Shown: positions 34,271 through 45,157 of the stretch, piece by piece
How positions within the stretch are numbered: the first letter of the stretch is position 1
How the letters are laid out: each line of letters begins with the position of its first letter
Assembly (NCBI GenBank): GCA_020744425.1
Contig: JAGMUV010000023.1
Coordinates: 1,149,915-1,213,914, forward strand
Direction of reading: 5' to 3'
Source: Dactylonectria macrodidyma
Lineage: Eukaryota > Ascomycota > Sordariomycetes > Hypocreales > Nectriaceae
Length of the DNA: 64,000 nt
The notes under the pieces: generated by a model
What the model saw: the letters and a program-made list of their open reading frames with translations, nothing else
Told to the model about the DNA's origin: nothing
Databases searched by the model: none
Position numbers and translations under genes: made by a program

Positions 34271-36023
34271 TATTCTTAGTTATCACAAGACTCCAGAAAC
34301 AAGGGGAGGGGATGCGGGGTTCCGAGATTTGGCGACGGTGCACTGGCTCGTTCCACAATTGAGATGGTTACTGTTGGTGGCTATAACGCACATTAATCCA
34401 TGCAATCTGTATGGGGCTCCTATTCTGCAGATTTCAACAGTTACGGACCTGCAGTTTAAACATGCCTGTCGGATTCGCTTCCGACGGCTTTCGGGGCCGT
34501 CAGAATCGTCTGCTGCGTCTGATATTGTGATGCGTAAGAAGATGGGGTTTGTTGAATCTTTAATCTAAGTATCCACTGATGAATTGGGATACCAAAGAGT
34601 GAAGGCGGCACTGTATAGAAAAGAGAAGAGATATCATGTTCACTGGACTCGGAGTCGACATTTTCCCGGATCAGAGAATGCGGGGAAAGTGGAGAATGCA
34701 GCTGACGGAGTTTGTGTTGATGGGCGGAACCAGGCTTGGGTGGCGTTGCTTATTCTCCACGACTGACTCAACGGAAGGGCTCTTCTTGAGGGAGGCTTGA
34801 CGCTATTCCTAGTCCAACAACCTTGACTACGGGGCTGATAGCCCCCCAAAAAAATACACAAGACAGGTATTCTCTGTTTTCTACAAGAAGGGTGCCCATA
34901 GTTCGCCATTTGTAATACTACCCATTTCTGGACGATATGGCGAAGATGAACTGTGCTCTGCCGTCCGCACCAGTTGATACTTTCAAAACACCAGGTAGCT
35001 CATATGGGCTTGTACATCAGCTTCCTTCGTCCTAACACCGGGAGATTGATCACGTACTCACTCCGAAGCGAGGCGCACTAGGGATGATAATGGTGAATCC
35101 GCGGTCGGATGTTGGAGGCGAGGGCCTGACGATTTCGGCATAGCCACACGGAGGGCCGACATTATTTAGCCGTGGGTGTGGGCCCATAGTCCGATAAAGA
35201 CGGCTCACACGGTGGATTGAACCGTGCGGGCGGCGTTCTCGTCGAATGACTGCACTGAAAGTTGGACATTCACTTTCTTGAAAAGTATCAAAAATAGACG
35301 CGTTGATAATCTCTGTGGCCTGCCCCGTGCGCCCTAGTTACATATCGACTCCACCCTAGGTCCAGCACTCCAGACGTTCCCGTCATAAAGAAGGTTGATT
35401 GATTTCTATCTAAGTCCAGGCAGCCTCAGTTTTTTATCTTCGGCCGCTACAGGTCTCCCTTATCGATAGCTAACTGTCGGACTCGCCGTGGGTCACGTAC
35501 GGTCCTTAGCGGCCCGAGTTGGTATTATTAGATTGATTATCTATTCAATCTTTTTTCTGTTTTCTAAGACCATTATTGATCCTTTTATAGATGATCCTTT
35601 ATTTCTCGAAGATTCATCTCTCTTCTGTTTGTTTCAGGTCATCTACGACAAAGGGACTAAGAAGGTTGGAAGCAGGCGATTCGTATGAGCCCGGCACCAA
35701 GCTGCATCGGTCTTATATACGCACGTTCCAGCGCTGGGAAGACGTTGACGATGACGTCAATAAGGAATTTGAATGCCCTGATAGCAGTCCCTCTATCGAG
35801 GTATTAGGTGGTTAGGTATTTCTAGAAGAACAGGTTCAACGCATGCACTCTCAAGCTCTCATAGTAAATTTGGTGTGAGCTGCAGAATCGGAAGGAAGGT
35901 GGGGTGCAGCCACAAAATGGGTGCCCGTTAAGCCAGAGTGGTTGCTTTTTAATCACGCCCTATTCTTAAGAATACAAGAATTATGTATTCATTAGCAACC
36001 TCTATATTCTTATCCTCCCTCAT
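34271..36023. other. Long intergenic stretch without a clear gene
   Basis: Frames here are short and featureless. The 35488-35815 region has coding-like stretches on the plus strand (for example WEDVDDDVNKEFECP) but no family resemblance and no ATG in place. Confidence 0.4.
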
Positions 36024-36248
36024 ATGCTAAAGAATGAATATGCTCCTAAGAATGGATATATATTCATTACTAGGATGTCTAATGGATTTTCCAGGCATTT
36101 CCAATGCAGAACTACAGGGCTGCCTTTGGTAGAGACCCGTATTGATGGTATTGAACTCACTGGCTGTTGGTCAATCTTTACTAAGGATGCATCGATCGTT
36201 GATGCACTAGAAGCCCTTAATGGGGCATATGAAAAACTAGACAAATAG
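36024..36248 (+). CDS. Small hypothetical protein, possibly a gene fragment
   Basis: 74 residues from an ATG, with fairly normal amino-acid composition (FITRMSNGFSRHFQCRTTG; DALEALNGAYEKLDK at the end). I do not recognise it. It could be the last exon of an eroded gene whose earlier part lies at 35600-35820, but no splice chain could be established. A minus-strand 61-residue frame nearby (36300-36485) is equally anonymous. Confidence 0.25.
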   Translation: MLKNEYAPKNGYIFITRMSNGFSRHFQCRTTGLPLVETRIDGIELTGCWSIFTKDASIVDALEALNGAYEKLDK

Positions 36249-37022
36249 AACTATGGTGCTATGTACGACCAGGAGCTGGACCAGCGGTATAGCCATCAGT
36301 CACCGAGAGTGATTCTTTCGTTCTACAGGAATTTTGGTAGACTTAAATACAGCCCTGATCAAGGCTTGTGCCCCAGTCAAGAAATTTTCGTATTGTCTCA
36401 CGTCAGCCTTGCTCCATCGTTTGAGGACCACTAGCTGCAGGCATTTCGGCCCATTAGTTATGGCCAGCCCTACCATGGTATTCATGTGCCGTCAATAGCA
36501 TCACTGCTCGCTTGTCACTACCGGGTTTTCCATCTCACCCTCCTCTTTCTGTTCCCTCCTGCCTGTATTAGGTCTATGACTACCTTTAGCAACGACTACG
36601 CGGCGATGAATGCTGCCCCGGCTATTACAATTGGCGCCAACGGCGTTCTCGCCGGTAAACACGAAGTACAGGACGTCTGACCTCCATTAAAGCTATTTAG
36701 TGTAAAAAAGAAATCAATAGTCAAGTCTAGATCGCAATCAGGAGTACGATGATAGAAAAGAGCTGCTTATATGCAGACTTCTTTACTTCGGGCTTTAAGA
36801 CAGCGACTTGCAGAAGGCGTATCACGGGAACTTAGCCCATTAATTTATTCAATTTTCTCCGTCTTCTCCTTGGCCCAGATCTTACCTATCTTGTACCTAT
36901 CTAGAAGTGTCAAACCTCTCGTATCTTTCGAAGCTGTGTTGACGTGGGCCGTGAGCAGCAGCTGTACTGCTTTCTTGTGCCATTTCTTTACCGCCTTTCA
37001 GCTTGGGCTGTGACACATTAAC
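36249..37022. other. Intergenic region downstream of the patatin gene
   Basis: No convincing gene; contains only short anonymous frames (36300-36485 minus, 36771-37013 plus). Confidence 0.4.
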
Positions 37023-40000
37023 TCAGCGGCGATCCCAGTACTCCTTCAGCATCTACAACCAAGGCCTTAGTACACTCAATAGAAGAAAGTGGGAGTATTC
37101 GCAAGGCGATAGACTTACCTTGAGCGTCATAGGGAACCCGCTGATGGCCCCATAGCATGAATGGTCGTGAAACTTAACATCAAGCCGAATCGGCTTCATA
37201 TCATCAGAAGCTTGCTGTTGGAAGGATACCTCAATCACGAGTCTCCTATCTCCGTCGAACAGAGGCTTGAAGGACTCTTGGCCGTTGACGTTGAAGTGAT
37301 CAGTTTGCTGTATCAGTTTGCTGAAAGACTTCATCGATGGACGGAGGCGGCAGCATATCCAACCCTTAACGATGGACACATCATCCTGGACAATCAGTTC
37401 CTTCATTTCGAAGAAGTAGAGAGACACTTTCAGGCGCACGGCCAGCACCTCTAACAAGTCGACGGGGACATCACCGCCCTGGTACTCAACTATGGGCATG
37501 AACTGGTTTTTGGACGGGCAGTACAGGGACTTCGCTTCCTCGGCGTCCCGCTCCATATGCGGTATGGCGCCCACGTTGTCCAGCTCAGGCTCATATTTTC
37601 CCTTGAATGCGATAGTGATGCGCTCAGAGCGAGACTGAAGGACTGGGTCGCCAACCTCTGCGTTCTTGGTAAACTTAGCCCACGTGATCTGTCCGTTCAT
37701 GGTTTCAATCAAGGTCGAGAAAAGGCCTTGTAGCCACTCAGGAAGAGGGATATCTGATGGTTTGGATGACGAGTGCTTGGCATGTCCGGAGCCAACAGAC
37801 AGCAAGAGGTCAAAAGTTGGAGTGGTGTTCCACAAGCTCCGTGCCTAATTCACCGCCAGTTGAACGGGATTGTTTTCTCTCAAGCCTCCATCTCTGCATG
37901 CGTGGCCGTCATGGTTCATTGGTTCAAAATACATCGGAGCCGCCGAAGTGCATCTTGCGCTGTCGAATGACCACCAGTTAGTTTATGCGGATAACTGATG
38001 GGTAGTAAGTATAGAAAGTTTTGGAAACTTACGCTGCCCATATGGAGATGTTGGAATCCAAGTAGTGCTTTTCATCCCCCCAGTTATAATTAGCCAGAAG
38101 CCGGCTGTCCGTGTCCACCGTGGTCGTGACTGCGATTCTGGAGGTGTTTCCTTCATGCCCAAATAACTTTTCTGATCCGAAGACTCCCCGAAGAAAAAGC
38201 TCCAAGGGTTCAGTCTTGTAAATAGAAGACTTGAAGAGCCGAGCCAAAAACTCGATGAACCTAGTCTTCGTGAACCACTTATTTTCGAGTCCGGTCTGGC
38301 ATATGCGTTTATACTCATCCAAACATTGGTCAACAGTGAACTTATTTGAACCGAGTCCAAGAGCAATCATTCCGCCTATCCGATAAGTTAGACCAGCCAA
38401 TCCTGAATGAAAGACTCAAAGGGAAAAATTGGGAAACGTGTGAACTCACCAGCACTAGTGCCAACCATGAGATCAAAAAATTCCCCTAAAGGCATCTCTA
38501 TATTTAGTAGTTTCTCTAAACGAGAAAGAATTGAGAGCTGGATGACACCGCGGACGCCACCGCCATCCAGCGACATGACTCGAATGCCACTCAAGTCCGG
38601 CAGGTATTGTAATTCGCAAGGCCAAGTGTCTTGTTTGCTAGACCCGCAAAGTATGCAGGAAGTGTGGATGGCGAGACCGGGATACTTCTTGTCCCGCAGA
38701 GACTTGTCGAACTCGCGGACGCAGCTGACACAGATAACATGGCCACACGGCAGCTTGTACTCAGGTCGGCCGAAGAGGCAGCCGTAGCAGACACTGGCTC
38801 TAGCTGGTTGGGCATATCCCATAACCTTGGACTCCAAAGTACTGGTCCAAAATTCCTTCAGCGGAACAGACTCCATGATGGTTGCATGCGTCATAGTCGC
38901 GCTCAGTCTTCTCTCCGCCCGGTCTGGCTCAAGGTCGTTGATAGTCTTCAGTATATCAACTATACGAGCCTCCACCAGACGAACGAACCTAGAGGAGTCG
39001 AAATTGCCGGTCACAAACCCCCCGTCCGCAAGTGGCAAGCCTGAAGCGTCTTGATGTCCCTGGGCGTGTCCGGAGCTCGTGTTGACGCACTTGTCCCCAG
39101 TTTCGGGGTGGATATATGAACATTGCAAGGATCTGAGTAAGAACTGATCTGCAGCACGAGTGCAGATGACATGGAAATGTTTGTCGAATACGGCAGACGG
39201 GTAGATAAAATCTATTTGATTGAAAATGAAGGTTAGTGTACTCGATGTTATTTTTCCAAACTCAGAACGGTTCCGCTCTAGGATATTGGACTCTTTCTAC
39301 TCACCTGAGCGTCAAACTTCAAGGAATTTCGCACGATACAGGATCCAACAAGGGATGCTGCCGCTTCAAAGTTTTCTTCGACTCCGTGTTGCCAGCATTT
39401 GGCCAAAAACTTAGTGATGTGGCCTTCAATTGATTCGGGTAGCGACATCTGCTGACGACATCGGCTAAAATCAAAGGCTTCCTCTGTTCCTGATTGGAGA
39501 TGTCTGAACGCATAGTCAAATACCATGCCCAACTGTCGAGAATCAAACAGTGTCCAGTTTTTGTGTCTCTCTTCTTGGACCCGTCTCGCATCCGACTTGA
39601 TTCGGGTTGCCAATCGTTCAATCTGAGACAGGATGAGACGCGAATTCCCGAGGTTCTTGAAACCTTCGAGGGGAATGTAGTGAACGTGAATACTAGAAAA
39701 GTTTCGCATAAAAAGCTCTCGGATAGTCTTGTCCCCATGCTAGACAAATTGATTAGTTGGAACCCCTCAAAAGGCAACGCATGTTTAGAAAATCTTTCAT
39801 ACCTTCTCTGCCATCTTTCGCATAGTGACATTCTCACTAATCTCCCTCTCAATGGACATGAAGAAGGCTCCCGTGGCTGAGTCGTGGTTGTCTGATATCC
39901 ACTCCTCATTCTCGATGCTTGGGCCATTGAGATTGATTATCAAGGTTGGCAGCGCATATTGATTAATAGTGTTGTGAGCACCAACGAGACTCCAGTCGAG

Positions 40001-40885
40001 CAACTTTGCGGCAGAGTCCGCCCAGGCCTTCTGGTTCCTCGTGACCATACAAATAACATCCACTAAAGATGTAGAGGAACCGCGGGCATATGGTCATGAC
40101 AGTAGTCTTGCGGTCAATGGGCTTTCCGTCTTTCGATTTAAGCAAGTACCTCCTCCCATACTTCGCCCATTCTTTCTGATATTGTGCAGCATCAGGCTCG
40201 GCCCCGAGCATGCCCTCGCAGTCAGCGTAGAAGTGTGGGGTTTGAGTTCCGAAAGAGTCTGGATCCGTGTACAGGTTAACTTCGCCGGTTGTTGGAATGC
40301 AGATGGAGGGTGCAGTTTGTGCGCCTGGGATAGGTGCTTCCAGGCAGCTGAAGGACTGGGAGCTTTTTGCGTGGAATATCAACGACCGAACTGGACGGGA
40401 AGCGGAGTATTAGCAACTGGGCGGGGGGTGAGATGAAGGAAGCAATGGCTTGCCCGACTTACTTAAAGTGGATTTCCCAGCTCCAGTCTCACCGACAAAG
40501 GAAGTAATGCTAGGAAACTGTCGCCGAGGGCTGTCGGAAAAGCGATGCCTTGATTCCTGCATTAGCGACGAAAACCTGCTCGTCTCAACAAGCCTAGTGA
40601 CTCTGTCCTGCCCCAAACGCTCCACATGCAGGCCAAACCATTTCGTCACCTCATCTTGTTGAAAATGCCTTGCTCTAGACGCTGTATCGGAGAGGCTCGC
40701 AATCTTGCCCGAGACCCAGGCCCAAGCCTTGTCGGTGGTCGTTGTGCCCCCTCTCTGATGTGTTGGCTGCTTCTTGAGGTGGACCGGTCGAAGTGGTCTT
40801 CACAGTACCAATTTCCGCAAGAGCACTTGACATCTGCTGGTTCATCGCATAGTTCGCAAGTTTCGATCTCGTCGGTAATTATCAT
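37023..40885 (-). pseudogene. Zinc-finger / GBP-like GTPase / RING / patatin phospholipase gene, multiply broken
   Basis: A roughly 1,150-residue modular protein read over about seven exons (bounds 40463-40885, 39803-40390, 39305-39739, about 38450-39215, 38033-38402, 37119-37959, 37023-37052). In order: a B-box-like zinc finger (CELCDE..CSCGNWYC), a P-loop GETGAGKSTL spliced to IRSLIFH with FYADCEGML as a GBP-like DxEG switch and VTRNQKAW as a later GTPase motif, a RING-like finger (CYGCLF..CGHVICVSC..CILCG), and a patatin domain with DGGGVRG, nucleophile GTSAG and dyad Asp in RDGGLRENNP. Lesions: a frameshift near 40785 right after HFDR, a frameshift near 40067 after FLYIFS, an acceptor near 39212-39216 where AG appears lost, and a TAG at 37846-37848 where Glu is expected. 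The family resembles fungal STAND/patatin non-self recognition proteins; that role is inferred. Confidence 0.72.
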
Positions 40886-41894
40886 ATTGGCCGTTCAGGA
40901 ATCTGAAGGCTTCGGAGCAGTCAATTGTGATGTTGTAAAAATTCGATCGTAAAGATGCGAGAGCACAACCCAACTGCAAACCTAGGGCTAGTTTATATAC
41001 TTCCTGGAAGAAGGCTCGCGAGGGAGGTCCTGGAGAAACGTTAGCCGCTAGCTACTATGGGACAACCATATGCTCAAGCTTTCGCAAGGGCCAAGGAATT
41101 GTTAGGCTTGAATGTGCAGAAATTTTGTCAAGGCTGGGCTTTGTTGTCACTAAACTATTGGCAAGTAGGTTGAAAAGATGCAAGCCACGGCGTCAAGATT
41201 TGGACCCCAACTGTGAAGCCGAACTGGCATTCATTAGCTGCGCGATTTAAACCAATTGATTTAAGCTCTTCAGGTTATTCATAGTGTAAAGTGTTACGGC
41301 CTGGTCCTCCGGAACAGCGATTGGCTTAAAAGAGCAGTTAGTGTGCCCAATAGTTGCTGCAATAGCGATTATTGACCAATCTTTTGCCCTATGGTACAGC
41401 GGTCTAGCACAACCGCGCCAGCCCGGGCCTGAAGATATAGGCCGGGCTAATAGGAAAGCCTGAGCAACCTAAAGAGGACGGAAAATATATAAAACCCTAA
41501 CGAAGAAAAATATATATAACTATAAAGAAGAAAAACACATAAAATCCTAAAGAAGAAAACATATATAACCTAACTAATTAATAACTGGCTTCTTTAAAAA
41601 AAAAAATCCACAGCCTCTTAATTTTTAGATCTTATAGACTAAGGGCTAAGAAGACCGGGCCGAGACCTCGCCGAGAGGTTAATAAATAGTCGGCAAGTTA
41701 GAGAGTTAGAGACTAGTTAATTAACTGGATCTTTCCTAGCTGCTGTCTTAGAGACCTAGGGCTAGGGAGAGGAGTCTAGCAGAGATTGGATTCCTCCCCA
41801 GCTATGAGGTCTCAAGAGACTGACAGCTGGGGGGGGGGCTGGCAGGGAGGTTGGATTTCTCCTTAGCTTGAAGGTCTTAGAGACTTATAGCAAG
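40886..41894. other. Intergenic region grading into AT-rich repeats
   Basis: No gene. 41479-41575 holds an imperfect repeat of a CCTAAAGAAGAAAA-type unit followed by ATATATAAC. 41725-41894 contains two diverged copies of an about 75-bp unit (GGATTCCTCCCCAGCT versus GGATTTCTCCTTAGCT). The RIP-degraded LTR starts directly afterwards. Confidence 0.55.
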
Positions 41895-42330
41895 TGTAAC
41901 GGTCGTGTTCCCAGGCTAGGCTATACGGGGTATAGAGTAGCTCAGAAAGGGTTCCTAAGGGATAGACCAGGGTCTATATTAGTAGAACGGTTAAGTCACA
42001 CTTACTAAGCAGTAGTCATAGTATTACATTAGGTAATGGTTAATATATGATGATATATAGTAATTAGAGTAGATTAAAGTAACTAAGTTATATTAATAGC
42101 TAGGGAGCTAGTATTTTAATAATAGCCAGTTCTTTAGGTTTATATACTATATAATATAAGGTTTGATTACCTTAGTTATAAGGGCGATTATAGTAATTAT
42201 AGAAGTGATTATAGTAATTATAAGAGTGATTATAGTAATTATTCTATATTTTATAGTAATTATTTATAATTAATAAGAAATTTATAGGGGCTATATAATA
42301 CTAGGCGTTTATAATGTATGGATTATAATA
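41895..42330 (-). repeat. LTR of the degraded family 1 element
   Basis: Reverse-complement begins TGTAACGGTCGTGTTCCCAG and is 436 bp long, exactly the length of the intact LTRs. The left 110 bp are almost unchanged while the right part is TA-saturated. The GATCAC-rich array of the intact LTR survives as GATTATAGTAATTATA-type repeats. Confidence 0.88.
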
Positions 42331-42445
42331 TAATGTCTTCCTTTTATTAGTCCTTATTCTTAAGGCTTATAAGTTAGTTATTCTAAGTTTTTCTTTAGTT
42401 TATTTAACCTTCTTTTATAATTATTTTTTTATAATACTAATAGTA

Positions 42446-43047
42446 TGTTAAAAGTGAAATTACAGTCTGCTATATACTATTACTATCTTTATAAACTTAT
42501 TAAAGAAATAGGCTCTAAGGTTATTAAGTGCTTAAATTATACTTAGTAAAAGCTAAAGTATAAAATGCTTAAAAGCATTTCTTATTATTCTGAATGCATT
42601 TATTATAGATATTCTTATAATAGTTTAGAAGAGTCGATCTCTATATATAAGTGCTTATTCTTACTTCTTCTGATTTTTGCTTATACTAACTGAGCAGCTT
42701 CCCATTTAATAGCTAAGAAATATCACTTAGAGTCTAAAGAGGAATAAGTAGAAGAAGAGTTAATAGAGTTATAATAGTAAATAAATAAGCATTTATCTTA
42801 TCTAATATAGCTTTATTATTAATAAAAATAGCTTTAAGAAAGAGGTATAGAGATAGTGCATTAGGATCTTCATTCTCTAAACGAGCTAGATAAGGCAGAG
42901 TGCTAAAAGGTTAAGGCAGTCATTAAGGTCTAGGCCTATAGTAAAGTAAATACAATTAATTAGTTTACTATATTTAATGTTAGTATTACTTCTTTATCTT
43001 CTAGTATTATGCATAGAATGTCTTTAGTAAATGCTATATATAAATAA
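42446..43047 (+). pseudogene. Antisense Zn2Cys6/coiled-coil gene relic in degraded family 1 copy
   Basis: Starts at an ATG and reads through stops as MLKVKLQSAIYYYYLYKLI, then EIGSKVIKCLNYT, YKMLKSISYYSECIYYRYS and, later, EEELIEL. Residue for residue this follows the intact antisense gene (59379-59983). Some zinc cysteines are now tyrosine (TGT to TAT). The intron is still there: the donor GTGAGT has become ATAAGT and the acceptor GAGCAG remains. The stop TAA is at the position of the intact TGA. Length 602 bp against 605 bp. The gene therefore predates the RIP of this copy. Confidence 0.75.
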
Positions 43048-44773
43048 GGTTTTCTAGTAATTACTATAATATTTCGCTTTTAAAATAGTCTTTTTACTTT
43101 ATAAAATATATTATTTTTTTATTGATTTTCTTTATATTATAGATTTCTTTAATATAATACTCTTTTAAATCTTTTACTACTAGTTTATAACTTTGTCTAT
43201 TATTAACTAGAATAGTGTTTTCTATTAATTCTAGTAATAAGATATAAAAAACTGAGTAATATTATATTTTTAAGTCCAGTTTATAGTTATTTTTTAAGAT
43301 TTTCTTTAAAACTTCATAAGGTTTAATATATTTATAGTTAAGTTTTTTACTTAATCTGTCTATTAATAGGTTTTTTATTACTAATAGGACTATATCTCCT
43401 TTTAAAAAGGATAGTCCCTTTAGCCTTTTCTGATTGTAGTACTTTTTTATTTATCCTTATATAAACTCAAGTTCAGTTTTCATTTCTTCATAGAGATTTT
43501 TTAGTTAATCCGATATTAAGATTGCTTTTAAGTTAATAATTCTATTATACTATTATTAATATGCGTTTAGTATAAATCTGAAATTAGTATAGTATAGTAT
43601 AAGCTTAGTGCTTTTATTAGTTATAGTATTATAGCTTAGCTATACTATAAGTAACTTTTTTATTTAATTATTTTATTTATAGTTAATATAGTATTATAAG
43701 TACTATTTAAGTATTTAATTTATACATTCTATCTGTCTATTAACCTATAATCAGAATGCTATTATAAGCTAGTAGTTTAATTCTAATTAGGCTATTAAGG
43801 CTTACTAGAACTTAGATATAAACAGGGGTCTTCTATTACTTAGGATCTCTATTAATAAGCTATATATACTAATAATATTCTATAAGAATAAGTAAGCAAA
43901 CTGCTTAGTATCTATTAACTCTTAATATAATATAAAATAGGAAAATTTTATAAATCTATTTATAATAATAAGAATACTATTATAGAATGCGCTATTTATA
44001 AAGTCTTTTAATAAGAGTAGTTTTATAATAAAATCTATTATAATAGAGTCCTATAATCACTTAGTAACTAGTAAGGATTATAATTCTTTATACAGTTTAT
44101 AGTATTATGCTTTGGTTTTATTATATAATTCGTAAGATTTAATAACTTCTATAATTATTCTTTTTATATTAGGAAATGTATATACTATTTTAACTCATTT
44201 AATAGTTTTATTAATTCTTAAGTATTTATATAAGGAGTAGTTATAAATATCTTATACTAAGTGTTCTTATAGTTCTAGAAGGATTCATAACCTTTATAAT
44301 CTAAGTTATAATTTAAGAATTAAGTAAGGTACTTCTATTACTCTATCTATTTTATATATCTAATTGTATTCCTTTATCTATTTATAGAGTGTTTTTTAAA
44401 ATACTATTACTACGATTTATGCTGTTTTATTAAGCTTGTTAGCCTATTTAAGTTTTTTTTATATTTTATTAAATTCGCAGTTTTAATAATTAATTATTTT
44501 CTAATATTCTCTTATATATTACTTAATAAGATCTTATAAGTATTAGTTATATTATTCTATATAAGTAATATATGCTTTTATAAAGTTATTATAGAAGTAC
44601 TAGTAGAGTTTCTTAGCTAAGGTCTAGGGGTTCTTATAGTAATTGCCTTAGTAAAAGTAAGTAACTACTTAAGGTCCTTAGGATCCAGTTAAGGCTGCTT
44701 TTCCTTCTTACTATAGTAGTTTCTTTAAGGCTAGGTATTTATTATATATCTATTATTTAAAGCTCTATTCTAG

Positions 44774-45157
44774 TGTCACAGCCTGGTCTGCACAGACCAC
44801 ATAACATTAACTAAAGCATACTTACCTTACTAATTTCTAACTAATTCCATTAGATTATAATTCCGAACCGTAATCCTAGTAATAGATTACGATCTTTAAT
44901 TATAATCCTAAGGGATAGATTATAATCTTAAACCGTAATCTAGTAAGAATACTATTAGTATATAAGTACACTTATTTAGTACTTTTATAGAGATAGCCTT
45001 ACTAGCTATTAATATACTTAGTTATATTAAATCTACTATTTTACTATTACTAGACTATGACTTATATTATTTATTATAATATCCTTAATCTACTTAATTA
45101 TAAATACTATATGTTTTAGACTTATTCTAAAGCCTTAGTATAAGCCTGACTATTATA
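44774..45157 (+). repeat. 5' LTR of family 2 copy B
   Basis: 384 bp, TGTCACAGCCTGG to a RIP-altered CTATTATA. It is directly followed by TATTAATAGCTCTTATTCAG, the G-to-A version of the primer-binding region found in the intact family 1 element. Confidence 0.88.

Larger units (their letters stand above)
41895..44773 (-). mobile_element. RIP-degraded gypsy family 1 element, left part
   Basis: Minus-strand, heavily mutated relative of the intact element at 52421-60533. It starts with a 436-bp LTR, continues with a polypurine region equivalent (about 42331-42370), an antisense gene relic, and pol read backwards. Reading through stops, 43420-43080 on the minus strand gives KKYYNQKRLKG, GDIVLL, KLNYKYIKPYEVL and EYYIKEIYN, matching the integrase C-terminus and chromodomain of the intact copy. 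It is cut at 44773 by family 2 copy B (TCTAG duplication) and resumes at 62239. Confidence 0.88.

Noticed and set aside
36300..36485. 61-residue minus-strand frame as a conserved small gene
   Set aside because: Amino-acid composition is plausible but there is no recognised family, splice partner or conservation evidence.
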